Virus record (IMG/VR): IMGVR_UViG_3300042465_004219 | Coordinates: 1 to 26,012 of that record | Strand: one strand, 5' to 3' | DNA length: 26,012 bases | Source: a virus | Shown here: positions 1 to 6,049 of the stretch, in pieces | Layout of the letters: every line of letters starts with the position of its first letter | Numbering within the stretch: the stretch's first letter is position 1 | The notes under the pieces: generated by a model | Databases searched by the model: none | What the model was told of the DNA's origin: nothing | The model's input: only the letters and a program-made list of their open reading frames with translations | Translations under genes and position numbers: made by a program

Positions 1-872
1 TGCTTGACTTATCACGTGCTTGGAGTGGGGTGCTTACCAAAGCAACTCCGCTTCCTGACGTGTGGCAGGGGCTAGCACTCAAGCAGATTAAGTTCCGGCG
101 AGGACAAGTCTGTATGGTAGCTGCTGCACCTAACGCTGGTAAGTCTATGTTTGCACTCATCTATGCGATGAAGGCAGATGTACCAACGCTTTTCTTTTCA
201 GCAGATACTGATACTACAACTGTGATGATGAGAGCAGCATCTGCTGCATCTGGTCACTCGCAGGTATCGGTAGAGTCGAACTTATCTAACAATAAGAACT
301 ACTACGATAAGCACTTCGATAAGTTAGAACATATCAAGTGGGTCTTTGATTCGTCCCCTTCACTAGATGATATTGAGTTAGAGATCAGGGCATATGTTGA
401 ACTCTATGGTCACGCTCCAGAGCTGATCGTCATAGATAACTTAATGAATGTGGCAGCAGAGACAGACAATGAGTGGGCTGGCTTACGTGCGATTATGATG
501 GAGTTGCACGATATGGCACGTAAGACTGAAGCCTGCGTACTGGTACTGCACCACGTATCTGAGCAGAGTGAGTACGGATCACCATCTAAACCACCTGCTA
601 GACGTGCTATTCACGGCAAGGTAAGTCAGTTACCGGCGTTGATCTTAACGCTAGGTTACGACCCAAGCAATGGTGAACTCAAGGTAGCTGCAGTAAAGAA
701 CCGATTTGGGCCACACACTGCCGATGGCAATGACTATGTGACTCTCTTTGTAAACTATGCTGCCTGCCAAATATCAGATAAAAACGCCTGGGGTGTTATG
801 CTTAGAAATGATGTAGTCAATGGCTATCAAGGCAACTATATCGTCCAAGAAGATAGGGAATTAAATGGCTGA
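1..872 (+). CDS. RecA/DnaB-like P-loop ATPase (5' end outside window)
   Basis: Likely a replicative-helicase or recombinase-type ATPase acting on phage DNA. The frame is open to the left edge, and the residues before the GTG at 30 (LDLSRAWSG) read as normal protein, so I treat the gene as truncated rather than starting at 30. Counting from that GTG, a Walker A motif APNAGKS lies near residues 33-39 and a Walker B LIVIDN near 132-137, followed by a VLVLHH strand, as in the RecA-fold core of DnaB and RepA-type helicases. No separate DNA-binding domain is visible in the part present. It overlaps the next gene by 8 bp and lies upstream of primase genes, which supports a replication role. Helicase and recombinase cannot be separated from sequence alone. 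Confidence 0.85.
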   Translation, partial: LDLSRAWSGVLTKATPLPDVWQGLALKQIKFRRGQVCMVAAAPNAGKSMFALIYAMKADVPTLFFSADTDTTTVMMRAASAASGHSQVSVESNLSNNKNYYDKHFDKLEHIKWVFDSSPSLDDIELEIRAYVELYGHAPELIVIDNLMNVAAETDNEWAGLRAIMMELHDMARKTEACVLVLHHVSEQSEYGSPSKPPARRAIHGKVSQLPALILTLGYDPSNGELKVAAVKNRFGPHTADGNDYVTLFVNYAACQISDKNAWGVMLRNDVVNGYQGNYIVQEDRELNG

Positions 873-1077
873 AGAAAGTTTATCAAGTAGATACAAAGAT
901 AAGATTAATATTGAGACACTGCGTACAGATCTTGATGCAATCAAGGTAGATCTAACTCACTTTGCTGGTGCTCTGCTCCAATCAGGGATCATTGAGTTAG
1001 TTAAGGATGAAGAAGGTAACGTGGTCTACAAGATCAACAAGGTTGTACTGGTAGATGAGCAACCCGAAGTACAATAA
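865..1077 (+). CDS. Small hypothetical protein, 70 aa
   Basis: Function not recognised. The ATG at 865 overlaps the stop of the upstream ATPase gene, and the 3' end overlaps the next gene by 23 bp, so it sits inside a translationally coupled replication operon. The protein is charged (many D, E, K). It has a predicted helical first half around residues 15-43 and a short beta-like end with a DEEGNVVYKI turn. There are no cysteines, membrane segments or known motifs. Position suggests a helicase or nuclease accessory factor, but that is inference only. Confidence 0.75.
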   Translation: MAEESLSSRYKDKINIETLRTDLDAIKVDLTHFAGALLQSGIIELVKDEEGNVVYKINKVVLVDEQPEVQ

Positions 1078-1411
1078 GGCTAAGGGTGCTGCCTTCGAAA
1101 TAGATGTTATGAAATGGCTACGCAAGATGGGTCAAGTAGCTGACCGCTTACGTCTAGCGGGTAAAGATGACGAAGGAGATTTAGTATGTGTTGTCGCGGG
1201 ACAGACCTACATACTAGAACTCAAGAACACGGCGAGACTAGACTTGCCGGAGTTCTGGAGGCAAGCAGAAGTTGAGGCGCTTAACTACGCTAAGGCTCGT
1301 GGTATCGGGGAAGTGCCACTGCATTATGTTGTAGTTAAGCGTCGCAACGCTGGCATAAGTCAAGCCTGGGTCGTTCAGGACCTAGCACAATGGTTAAAGG
1401 AGAAAAAATAA
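1055..1411 (+). CDS. PD-(D/E)XK nuclease, Holliday-junction-resolvase-like
   Basis: Probable small endonuclease of the restriction-endonuclease fold, 118 aa, the size of archaeal Hjc-like or phage resolvases. Visible motif residues are the early glutamate in KGAAFE (E15), the aspartate in GDLV (D42), and the E-x-K of ILELKN (E55, K57), in the order and spacing expected of the fold. A basic patch (RLRLAGK) precedes the catalytic aspartate. It would cut branched DNA during phage replication or packaging, in keeping with ATPase and primase neighbours. It starts 23 bp inside the previous gene, and its TAA overlaps the next ATG (TAATG). Family assignment is by motif only; a VRR-NUC-type nuclease is an alternative. 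Confidence 0.75.
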   Translation: MSNPKYNKAKGAAFEIDVMKWLRKMGQVADRLRLAGKDDEGDLVCVVAGQTYILELKNTARLDLPEFWRQAEVEALNYAKARGIGEVPLHYVVVKRRNAGISQAWVVQDLAQWLKEKK

Positions 1412-1530
1412 TGGCAGTACCAAATGGAGCAATCACAACATCAGAGATACTCGTACCAGAAGTTGTACCAGTAGTCGAAGAAGTAGCTGAAGAAGTAGAA
1501 GAAGAATTGGAGATTGAAGATGACAAGTAA
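1411..1530 (+). CDS. Tiny acidic protein, 39 aa
   Basis: Not recognised. The ATG at 1411 overlaps the preceding stop (TAATG) and has a strong AAAGGAG ribosome site about 8 bases upstream, so I consider it translated despite its size. The protein begins MAVPNGAITTSE and continues into a Val/Pro/Glu-rich and then almost purely acidic tail (EEVAEEVEEELEIEDDK). Such strong negative charge is a feature of DNA mimics and of disordered linker peptides, but nothing here distinguishes these. It overlaps the next gene by 11 bp in another frame. Confidence 0.6.
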   Translation: MAVPNGAITTSEILVPEVVPVVEEVAEEVEEELEIEDDK

Positions 1531-1714
1531 AGCAATAACTCGTAATGAGTTTGCTAGAAAAATTGCAGACGTTATGATTGAATCACCTGATTCAGAGAAT
1601 CCTGACCCACAAGATAACGCTTACAACTGGGGCTTAGCACACGCTGAATTGCTATTTTCTGGAGTTGAAGTAGATACTATAAAGGAAATGCAGAGCAGAA
1701 TGAGGACCAGATGA
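1520..1714 (+). CDS. Small hypothetical protein, 64 aa
   Basis: Not recognised. A TTG at 1514 is in frame, but I choose ATG 1520 because GGAG at 1509-1512 is then 7 bases upstream. It contains an N-terminal helix (ITRNEFARKIADVMI), a DSENPDPQDN loop and a helical end (AYNWGLAHAELLFSGV). The pattern is compact and soluble with no cysteines. The stop overlaps the ATG of the next gene (ATGA), continuing the coupled operon. Confidence 0.65.
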   Translation: MTSKAITRNEFARKIADVMIESPDSENPDPQDNAYNWGLAHAELLFSGVEVDTIKEMQSRMRTR

Positions 1715-1884
1715 TCTGCGATTACTGCCTGAAAGCAGGTGAGGAGAACTCACTGAACCACATCAAGAACGCCACTAAATTGCACAAGAAGTGCGGAGGA
1801 TGCGTATGCCAGCACAAGACTGGTCAAGGTTGGGTAAAGGTCGCGGGAGTTCCGGTTCCACTGATGCGAACTCAATCCCCATAG
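1711..1884 (+). CDS. Cys-rich small protein (zinc-binding), 57 aa
   Basis: A small probable zinc-binding protein. It begins MICDYC (a CxxC knuckle) and has a second cluster CGGCVCQHKTG near residues 28-38, with conserved-looking histidines at 17, 25 and 35. The C-x-C-Q-H-K-T-G signature recalls small hypothetical proteins in actinobacterial phages that precede primases. The ATG overlaps the previous TGA (ATGA). Its last 79 bp overlap the primase zinc-finger gene in another frame, an unusually deep overlap. Function is unknown. Confidence 0.65.
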   Translation: MICDYCLKAGEENSLNHIKNATKLHKKCGGCVCQHKTGQGWVKVAGVPVPLMRTQSP

Positions 1885-2183
1885 GTCCTATCGTTACCTA
1901 CTTCGGTGGGGAAGTACGAGAAGGACAAGATGTATCGGTCAAGTGTTGCTTACATAGTGATACTCGCAGGTCTGCTGTAATCAATACCTATAACAATTTA
2001 TATTTCTGCCACACCTGCGGTAAGGGTGGCAACGCAGTCAACATTGTCTGCATCATAGAGAACTTGGAGTTTAGAGATGGCCTCAAACGCGCAGTCGAAA
2101 TTGCTACTGGAAGCGGCGCGGAGATACGCTCAAGAGGTAAGTCCAGAAACTCTAGTCGCTCTAAACGAACGTGGGATATCTGA
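1806..2183 (+). CDS. Primase zinc-binding subunit (CHC2-type)
   Basis: N-terminal half of a DnaG-type primase encoded as its own gene. I choose ATG 1806 because GGAGG at 1795-1799 lies 6 bases upstream; the in-frame GTG 1791 and ATG 1800 fit worse. The zinc ribbon is clear: CCLH around residues 47-50 and FCHTCGKGGNA around 67-75, followed by the helix typical of CHC2 domains (FRDGLKRAVEIATG). The final 20 or so residues are Arg/Ser-rich and lie where the frame overlaps the TOPRIM gene, so they may be non-functional. This domain recognises template DNA in primer synthesis, and must act in trans with the next gene. Confidence 0.85.
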   Translation: MPAQDWSRLGKGRGSSGSTDANSIPIGPIVTYFGGEVREGQDVSVKCCLHSDTRRSAVINTYNNLYFCHTCGKGGNAVNIVCIIENLEFRDGLKRAVEIATGSGAEIRSRGKSRNSSRSKRTWDI

Positions 2184-2727
2184 GACAGTAGCTGCTCGCT
2201 TTGAGTTAGGCACAGTCACTGATCCGATCAACGGTCACGAGATGTATGAAGGATGGATCTCTATCCCTTACATCACCGCCGGTGGCAGTTGTGTAGGCTT
2301 TAAGTTCAGGCGTGTAGATGATGGTAAGCCTAAGTATGGATCTCCTACTGGGCAGAAGGCACACCTTTACAATGTCTCAGATGTAATACCGATGTCGCCT
2401 TACATAGTTATCTGTGAAGGTGAGTTAGATACTGTTATCACTAGCGGGATGCTAGGTATACCAGCAGTAGGGGTTCCTGGCGTACAGTCTTGGAAGCCAC
2501 ACTTTCCTAAACTATTTACTGGCTATGAAACAGTCTTTGTTGTAGGCGATAATGATATTAAAGAAGATGGATCTAACCCTGGGGCAGACTTTGCTAAACG
2601 TGTCGCCAATGAGATATTAAACTCAACTATTGTTACACTACCACCAGGTATGGATATCAACGATCACTACTTAGCATATGGGGCAGATGCCACCAGAACC
2701 CTGCTAGTGGGCGAACCGAAAGGATGA
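2077..2727 (+). CDS. Primase catalytic subunit (TOPRIM)
   Basis: Catalytic half of a DnaG-type primase, 216 aa. The linker motif LNERGISETVAARFELG (about residues 29-45) matches the YLxxRGxSxExxxxFxLG region of DnaG and gp4-type primases. The TOPRIM core shows EGELD (residues 114-118) and GDND (157-160), the metal-binding acidic residues. GMDINDHYLAYG near 191-203 matches the usual KDxND motif. No helicase domain is fused; the RecA-like ATPase upstream may partner. ATG 2077 has GGAG 7 bases upstream. The first 107 bp overlap the zinc-finger gene in the +1 frame, giving two polypeptides rather than one. Confidence 0.88.
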   Translation: MASNAQSKLLLEAARRYAQEVSPETLVALNERGISETVAARFELGTVTDPINGHEMYEGWISIPYITAGGSCVGFKFRRVDDGKPKYGSPTGQKAHLYNVSDVIPMSPYIVICEGELDTVITSGMLGIPAVGVPGVQSWKPHFPKLFTGYETVFVVGDNDIKEDGSNPGADFAKRVANEILNSTIVTLPPGMDINDHYLAYGADATRTLLVGEPKG

Positions 2728-2840
2728 GTAAGGACGAATGGCAACAGATGATACAGACTTTGCAGCATATGGGCTTCCAGATCCTAGAGATCAATATGGA
2801 AACCGAGACAGTTCTACTGCGCCCTACACCGACAAGGTAA
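2724..2840 (+). CDS. Possible 38-aa protein overlapping DUF1599 gene
   Basis: Low-confidence tiny gene. The ATG at 2724 overlaps the TOPRIM stop (ATGA) like other junctions here. The peptide (MSKDEWQQMIQTLQHMGFQI, then an ILEINMETETVLLRP strand pair) looks more protein-like than a random frame. Against it, AAAGGA abuts the start codon with no spacing, and nearly all of it overlaps the 2738-3139 gene. One of the two overlapping N-termini is probably wrong. Confidence 0.3.
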   Translation: MSKDEWQQMIQTLQHMGFQILEINMETETVLLRPTPTR

Positions 2841-3139
2841 ACCCTGAGTTTGCTACAGATGTCTGGCGTATTATGGATGCAGCAGGTAACTTACTTATCC
2901 GTAAGCATCACGACTACGGCCCAAAGAATATTGCTCACTCACCAGGTGGACCACTTAATGGTCTGCGTGTACGTATGTGGGATAAGATAGCTCGCATCAA
3001 CAACTTGGTTGATTCAGATGTGCAGCCTAGCAACGAGTCCTTGCGTGATTCATTCCTCGATCTATTGAACTACTCTGCTATTGCAATGATGGTCTTAGAT
3101 GGCGTATGGCCAGAGGTTGAAGTTACTGATTGTGACTGA
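2738..3139 (+). CDS. DUF1599 / Nmad1-like protein
   Basis: 133-aa protein whose core (about residues 55-123) reads LIRKHHDYGPKNIA, LNGLRVRMWDKIARINNLV, then SLRDSFLDLLNYSAIAMMVL. That KHxDYGxxN / GLxxRxxDKxxR / DxxxDxxNY order is the signature I know from DUF1599, also called nucleotide modification associated domain 1. The family is predicted, not shown, to act with modified nucleotides. The start at 2738 follows AAGGA by 3 bases; an in-frame ATG at 2873 would still retain the core. It sits in the replication operon and overlaps the sigma-like gene by 8 bp. A phage-wide link with the cytosine methyltransferase is possible but unproven. Confidence 0.75.
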   Translation: MATDDTDFAAYGLPDPRDQYGNRDSSTAPYTDKVNPEFATDVWRIMDAAGNLLIRKHHDYGPKNIAHSPGGPLNGLRVRMWDKIARINNLVDSDVQPSNESLRDSFLDLLNYSAIAMMVLDGVWPEVEVTDCD

Positions 3140-3764
3140 GCTGCATCCGATTGCCTATGAGTTAGCCTCTTCTGTTGCTTATGCAGTCCACCGGCGCTAC
3201 AAGCATTGGGTAGAGCGAGAAGATATTACTCAGGAGTGTATTGCTTGGGCCGTTACGCGTAATGCCTACATCACTGAGCAGATGAGCGTTGAAGATCCTA
3301 AGCAATTAGAACATAACCAAAGCCGTATCGCTTGGCAGATGAAGCGTGCAGTCGAACGCTATGCACGCAAGGAGAAGGCTAACAAGTCTGGCTATCAGAC
3401 CAACGATGAAGTTTATTACCAGACCTTTACCCTCGGTCAGCTACTACCCTTTGTTATCTCATCCATCATAGATGGCACAGTATTAGAGCAGATGCAGGAG
3501 ATGATTAACGATGGTCAACCACGCGGATCATCTAGCCCAGCAGAAGGTGGCAACCTGCTTGCTAGCCTGATAGATATTAAGAAGTGTTTTCTTAAACTAG
3601 ACCAGAAGGATCAGGCTGTATTGCGTATGCGTCACTACGATAACGCTACCTTGCAGCAGATAGCACAGTACCTAGAGTGTGCAGTATCTACTGCTGATCG
3701 TAGATGCACCAACTCCCTGCGTAGATTACAGGATGAGTTAGGTGGGGAGACACCGTTTCGATGA
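3132..3764 (+). CDS. Sigma-70-like / ECF-type regulator
   Basis: Probable phage sigma-like factor of 210 aa. Near the N-terminus WVEREDITQECIAWAV resembles region 2 of sigma-70 proteins (the DLxQE motif). Near the C-terminus LKLDQKDQAVLRMRHYDNAT then LQQIAQYLECAVSTADRRCT resembles the region 4 helix-turn-helix. The middle (about residues 65-145) is not recognisable. I prefer GTG 3132, giving an 8-bp overlap with the stop of the previous gene, over ATG 3099, which overlaps more deeply; neither has a convincing ribosome site. It may direct host RNA polymerase to phage late promoters, but region 2 is weak, so a simple HTH regulator is possible. Confidence 0.65.
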   Translation: MTELHPIAYELASSVAYAVHRRYKHWVEREDITQECIAWAVTRNAYITEQMSVEDPKQLEHNQSRIAWQMKRAVERYARKEKANKSGYQTNDEVYYQTFTLGQLLPFVISSIIDGTVLEQMQEMINDGQPRGSSSPAEGGNLLASLIDIKKCFLKLDQKDQAVLRMRHYDNATLQQIAQYLECAVSTADRRCTNSLRRLQDELGGETPFR

Positions 3765-4144
3765 ACGAAGCTATACTCTTTGACTTTCTCAAGATGAATC
3801 TTTACCCAGATCTTGAACGGGCGCCAGGAATATACGATGCCTTTGACTGCATCAGTCCGAAGGCTGCTCACTTCATAGAGTTAAAGTGTCGTCAAGCCCA
3901 TTATCCTACGCTACTTATAGAGCAAGCAAAGTATGAGAAGTTAATTACTCAGGCATATCACCGAGATCTCTTGCCCTATTATATTAACTCGACTCCACTT
4001 GGTATCTATTCATTTGATTTAACTGATATGCCAGAGCCAGAGTGGGGTGTATATCCAATGCCAGCTACATCAGAGTTTGCTAACAGGGCTACAGTTGATA
4101 AGACAGTAGGGTTCTTAGATATAAATGAGGCGGTTAAGTTATGA
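3761..4144 (+). CDS. Possible PD-(D/E)XK nuclease-like protein, 127 aa
   Basis: ATG overlaps the previous stop (ATGA). The stretch YDAFDCISPKAAHFIELKCR (about residues 25-44) followed by YPTLLIEQAKYEKLI has the D...(E)xK spacing and the downstream helix of PD-(D/E)XK enzymes, so a restriction-fold nuclease or nuclease relative is my best reading. The remaining C-terminal half (IYSFDLTDMPEPEWGVYPMP) looks like beta strands and is not known to me. Its position after primase and sigma-like genes suits DNA processing. Confidence in the gene is high and in the function modest. Confidence 0.7.
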   Translation: MNEAILFDFLKMNLYPDLERAPGIYDAFDCISPKAAHFIELKCRQAHYPTLLIEQAKYEKLITQAYHRDLLPYYINSTPLGIYSFDLTDMPEPEWGVYPMPATSEFANRATVDKTVGFLDINEAVKL

Positions 4145-4311
4145 TCTATGCTTTCAAGTGTGACTGCGGTAGCACCAGAGAGATCGAGCAGTCTATCCAC
4201 GTGGAGATAGTTGAGCCTATGTGTACCGATTGCCACAATTCTATGTATCGCATCTGGTCCTCTCCCGCTATCACCTTCAAGGGTCCAGGGTTCTACAGTA
4301 ACGGTGGCTAG
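4141..4311 (+). CDS. FmdB-like zinc-ribbon protein, 56 aa
   Basis: Begins MIYAFKCDCGSTREIEQSI, with a second knuckle PMCTDC at residues 26-31 and the ending ITFKGPGFYSNGG. The order C-x-C ... C-x-x-C ... F-K-G-x-G-F-Y is that of the FmdB/CxxC-CxxC regulatory zinc ribbons frequent in phages and bacteria; the biochemical role is unsettled. The ATG overlaps the previous stop (ATGA), and it is the last gene of the rightward left-hand operon, ending just before a hairpin at 4318. Confidence 0.75.
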   Translation: MIYAFKCDCGSTREIEQSIHVEIVEPMCTDCHNSMYRIWSSPAITFKGPGFYSNGG

Positions 4312-4317
4312 AAAGCA

Positions 4318-4355
4318 CTAACCCCCACCGGAAAGAGGTTAACGGTGAGGGCTAG
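4318..4355. terminator. Hairpin between converging operons
   Basis: Stem 4318-4330 pairs with 4343-4355 (11 of 13 base pairs, GC-rich) around a 12-nt loop. It lies between the last rightward gene (stop 4311) and the end of the leftward methyltransferase (4376), the expected place for a bidirectional terminator. There is no clear T-run on either side, so it may block transcripts or stabilise 3' ends rather than act as a classic intrinsic terminator. Confidence 0.55.
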
Positions 4356-4375
4356 TCCTTCGAAAGGAGGGCAGT

Positions 4376-4777
4376 TCAGAGTGTATCAGATATACCCTGA
4401 ATGATCCACTCTACTACTGGTACTGCTACCGCGTTTCCTATCTGGCGGTAACGAGCCGAATCAGAACATCCTTCAGTCCAATCATCAGGAAATCCCTGCA
4501 ATCTTTCACACTCGATAGGTGTGAGCCTACGAACCGGCACCTCTTGATGGATCACGTAAGGCACTCGCGCCCCACCTGTTCCCCAGTATGTGGCTACAGT
4601 CGGAGAGTAGCCATCATAGATACGAGTATCGTCTACTCGTGTAGCTTCAAAGATTAGAACCGTTGCTCTTACTTCAGCGTTATTATCAAATGCGTTCAAC
4701 GTAGGACACACTCCGCCTTCGATCCAGGTTTCGTGATCTTCATTGTGTTGCGCTCTCCTGCTCTTTACGTACCACAT
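4376..4777 (-). CDS. C5-cytosine DNA methyltransferase, C-terminal part
   Basis: Target-recognition and C-terminal half of a Dcm-type enzyme, about 133 aa from ATG 4777 (TTG 4783 is an alternative). VRRLTPIECERLQGFPDDW at about residues 82-100 is motif IX, and RQIGNAVAVPVVEW at about 111-124 is motif X, which completes the SAM site. The N-terminal part (KSRRAQHNEDHETWIEGG) belongs to the variable or target-recognition stretch seen in phage enzymes. The catalytic half is the separate upstream gene, whose TGA ends 2 bases before this ATG, in another frame. The ribosome site is weak, so expression probably relies on re-initiation. Alone it cannot be active. Confidence 0.85.
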   Translation of the reverse strand: MWYVKSRRAQHNEDHETWIEGGVCPTLNAFDNNAEVRATVLIFEATRVDDTRIYDGYSPTVATYWGTGGARVPYVIHQEVPVRRLTPIECERLQGFPDDWTEGCSDSARYRQIGNAVAVPVVEWIIQGISDTL

Positions 4778-4779
4778 CT

Positions 4780-5406
4780 TCAAATGCTCTCTGTAACTGA
4801 TCCGGTAGCAACTTCCCGTTCCTGTTGCTTCTGCGAAGCACTCCTTCTGCTGCCTTGACTGTTAAATAATATTTCTGCTGGACTGGTTGAGTCTGAACCA
4901 CGTCTGCCAACGATGAAGACACGCTTCCGGCGCTGGGGTACTCCGAAGTGTTGAGCATCAAGCACACGCCATCCGATAGAATACCCGATGTCGGCCATCG
5001 TCCCGATGACGACTCCAAAATCTGCTCCGTTGTTACTGGATAGCAGACCAGGGACGTTTTCGATGACGAAGTATTCTGTCTGCGTTTCATCCACAATTCT
5101 TGCAATCTCCCAGAATAACCCGCTTCTTGCGCCAGCAAGACCAGCCCTTTTGCCAGCAACGCTGAGGTCTTGGCAGGGAAATCCTCCTGTAATAATTCCT
5201 GTGCTTGGTGTAAATCCTGCATTTATTAGATCCTCTCCCTTAACTGTAGTTACATCATCAAATATCTTGCTCTCTGGAAAGCGGTGTGCCAATACCTCTT
5301 GGCACTTCTTATCTATCTCTACCGAGGCAACGACCTTTACTCCTTGTCGCTGCATAGCTAAGTCAAACCCACCTATTCCGGCGAATAGGCTAACTCCGGT
5401 CAGCAT
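4780..5406 (-). CDS. C5-cytosine DNA methyltransferase, catalytic part
   Basis: 208-aa catalytic half of a Dcm-type enzyme that adds a methyl group to C5 of cytosine. Motif I FAGIGGFD (residues 8-15), motif IV GGFPCQDLS with the catalytic Cys near 78, motif VI ENVPG (116-120) and motif VIII QRRKRVFIVG (158-167) are all intact. The frame ends shortly after an ILFNSQGSRRS stretch typical of these enzymes, just where the target-recognition domain should start; that part is in the next gene. ATG 5406 overlaps the transglycosylase stop (TGATG), which I prefer to GTG 5415. It could protect phage DNA from host restriction. Confidence 0.88.
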   Translation of the reverse strand: MLTGVSLFAGIGGFDLAMQRQGVKVVASVEIDKKCQEVLAHRFPESKIFDDVTTVKGEDLINAGFTPSTGIITGGFPCQDLSVAGKRAGLAGARSGLFWEIARIVDETQTEYFVIENVPGLLSSNNGADFGVVIGTMADIGYSIGWRVLDAQHFGVPQRRKRVFIVGRRGSDSTSPAEILFNSQGSRRSASQKQQEREVATGSVTESI

Positions 5407-5680
5407 CAGTACCACCCTCTTCTGTCTGAGTGTCGGAGAGCGCTACACGCATCGCCTCTATAGCGATGACCAATGTATCGTATACCGTGAAGGATTTGTA
5501 GTTCAGGTTCTCGACTTCTCTCTCTAAGGAGTTGAGCAATTCCGTAAGCTGATGATCTTGGGTTATCTGCGAGGTGGTCAAACCTGCTCTCACGGGTCCA
5601 TAAGGTGATGAGGCACGATGTCTGCTTCTGCGTATATCCGAGAGCGCGACTATATTGCTTTGTGATTCGCTTGTTCTCAC
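5390..5680 (-). CDS. Candidate overlapping gene inside the transglycosylase, 96 aa
   Basis: A second frame over almost the whole transglycosylase domain. Its GTG at 5680 overlaps the stop of the 5677-5976 gene (GTGA), with GGAGG 6 bases upstream, which is the start arrangement of real genes in this operon. The C-terminal half (LTELLNSLEREVENLNYKS, FTVYDTLVIAIEAMRVALS) reads as a plausible coiled or helical protein. Against it, the transglycosylase frame is unquestionable, long overlaps are rare, and GGAGG also encodes residues of that frame. Could be a genuine nested gene or chance. Confidence 0.35.
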   Translation of the reverse strand: MRTSESQSNIVALSDIRRSRHRASSPYGPVRAGLTTSQITQDHQLTELLNSLEREVENLNYKSFTVYDTLVIAIEAMRVALSDTQTEEGGTDADRS

Positions 5681-5825
5681 GCTTTTCCTCCATTGTTGCC
5701 TTCGTCTGTACTGGAGCTGGCTTGGTCGCCTTCTCCTCCACCCGTAGGTGGTGTACTGGAGTCAAGATCCATAGACTGACCAGTGCTGCCGTCAATATCA
5801 AGCCACTTCTTACCCATCTGTTCAT
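5406..5825 (-). CDS. Membrane-anchored lytic transglycosylase-like protein
   Basis: Probable peptidoglycan-cleaving enzyme. The N-terminus has a single membrane helix (SGLILTAALVSLWIL, residues 7-21) that could export or anchor it. The C-terminal domain has CLITLWTRESRFDHLADNPR (71-90) with the likely catalytic Glu at 79, SSAYGIAQLL (91-100), the QILHGIRYIGHRY helix (110-122) and the terminal RRGWY. This matches small SLT-like domains of actinobacterial phages, about 139 aa. The first 149 bp overlap the upstream gene. An internal ATG (residue 45), preceded by GAAGG, could yield a cytoplasmic short form. It serves in lysis or DNA entry. It carries a long overlapping frame, described separately. 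Confidence 0.85.
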   Translation of the reverse strand: MNRWVRSGLILTAALVSLWILTPVHHLRVEEKATKPAPVQTKATMEEKRENKRITKQYSRALGYTQKQTSCLITLWTRESRFDHLADNPRSSAYGIAQLLRERSREPELQILHGIRYIGHRYRGDACSALRHSDRRGWY

Positions 5826-5976
5826 CTACAATTTTCTCCTGTTCGAGCAGTTCTTTGTATGTCTCAGGGTAAGTATTGGATAGGCGTGCTAGCGCCCTAT
5901 CTCTCGCCCTCCGGTAATTGCGATAACCCACCGCGCCACGCTTGGCCGTCTCTATCCTTCTAGCGATCTCCGTCAT
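5677..5976 (-). CDS. Hypothetical basic-helical protein with disordered tail, 99 aa
   Basis: Not recognised by name. The first 55 residues are rich in Arg and Lys with a helical pattern (MTEIARRIETAKRGAVGYRN, YRRARDRALARL), followed by TYPETYKELLEQEK and then a Gly/Ser/Asp-rich tail from about residue 62. The N-terminus could bind nucleic acid; the tail looks disordered and lies where the frame overlaps the transglycosylase start. GGAGGAGAAGG precedes ATG 5976. Upstream it overlaps a 29-aa membrane peptide gene by 17 bp. Confidence 0.7.
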   Translation of the reverse strand: MTEIARRIETAKRGAVGYRNYRRARDRALARLSNTYPETYKELLEQEKIVDEQMGKKWLDIDGSTGQSMDLDSSTPPTGGGEGDQASSSTDEGNNGGKA

Positions 5977-6049
5977 TGACCTTCTCCTCCATAACTATAA
6001 GTGCATAGGTTATCAGTAATACTATGATAATCCCGATAGTAAAGCTCAC
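5960..6049 (-). CDS. 29-aa single-pass membrane peptide
   Basis: Starts at GTG 6049, overlapping the TGA of the upstream gene (AAGTGA), with a G-rich ribosome site (AAGGTGGGTGAG) just upstream. Nearly all of it is one hydrophobic helix (SFTIGIIIVLLITYALIV) ending in a short charged tail (MEEKVNDGDR), so N-in or N-out topology is open. It lies in the same operon as a membrane-anchored transglycosylase; a holin-like or lysis-regulating role is possible but is only inference from context. Far below usual ORF length cut-offs. Confidence 0.55.
   Translation of the reverse strand: MSFTIGIIIVLLITYALIVMEEKVNDGDR

Noticed and set aside
4740-5222. 160-aa minus-strand frame across the methyltransferase
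   Set aside because: It lies in the third frame over intact catalytic motifs, has low-quality sequence and no ribosome site.
4988-5527. 179-aa plus-strand frame
   Set aside because: Antisense to the methyltransferase and transglycosylase; no known motifs or start signals.
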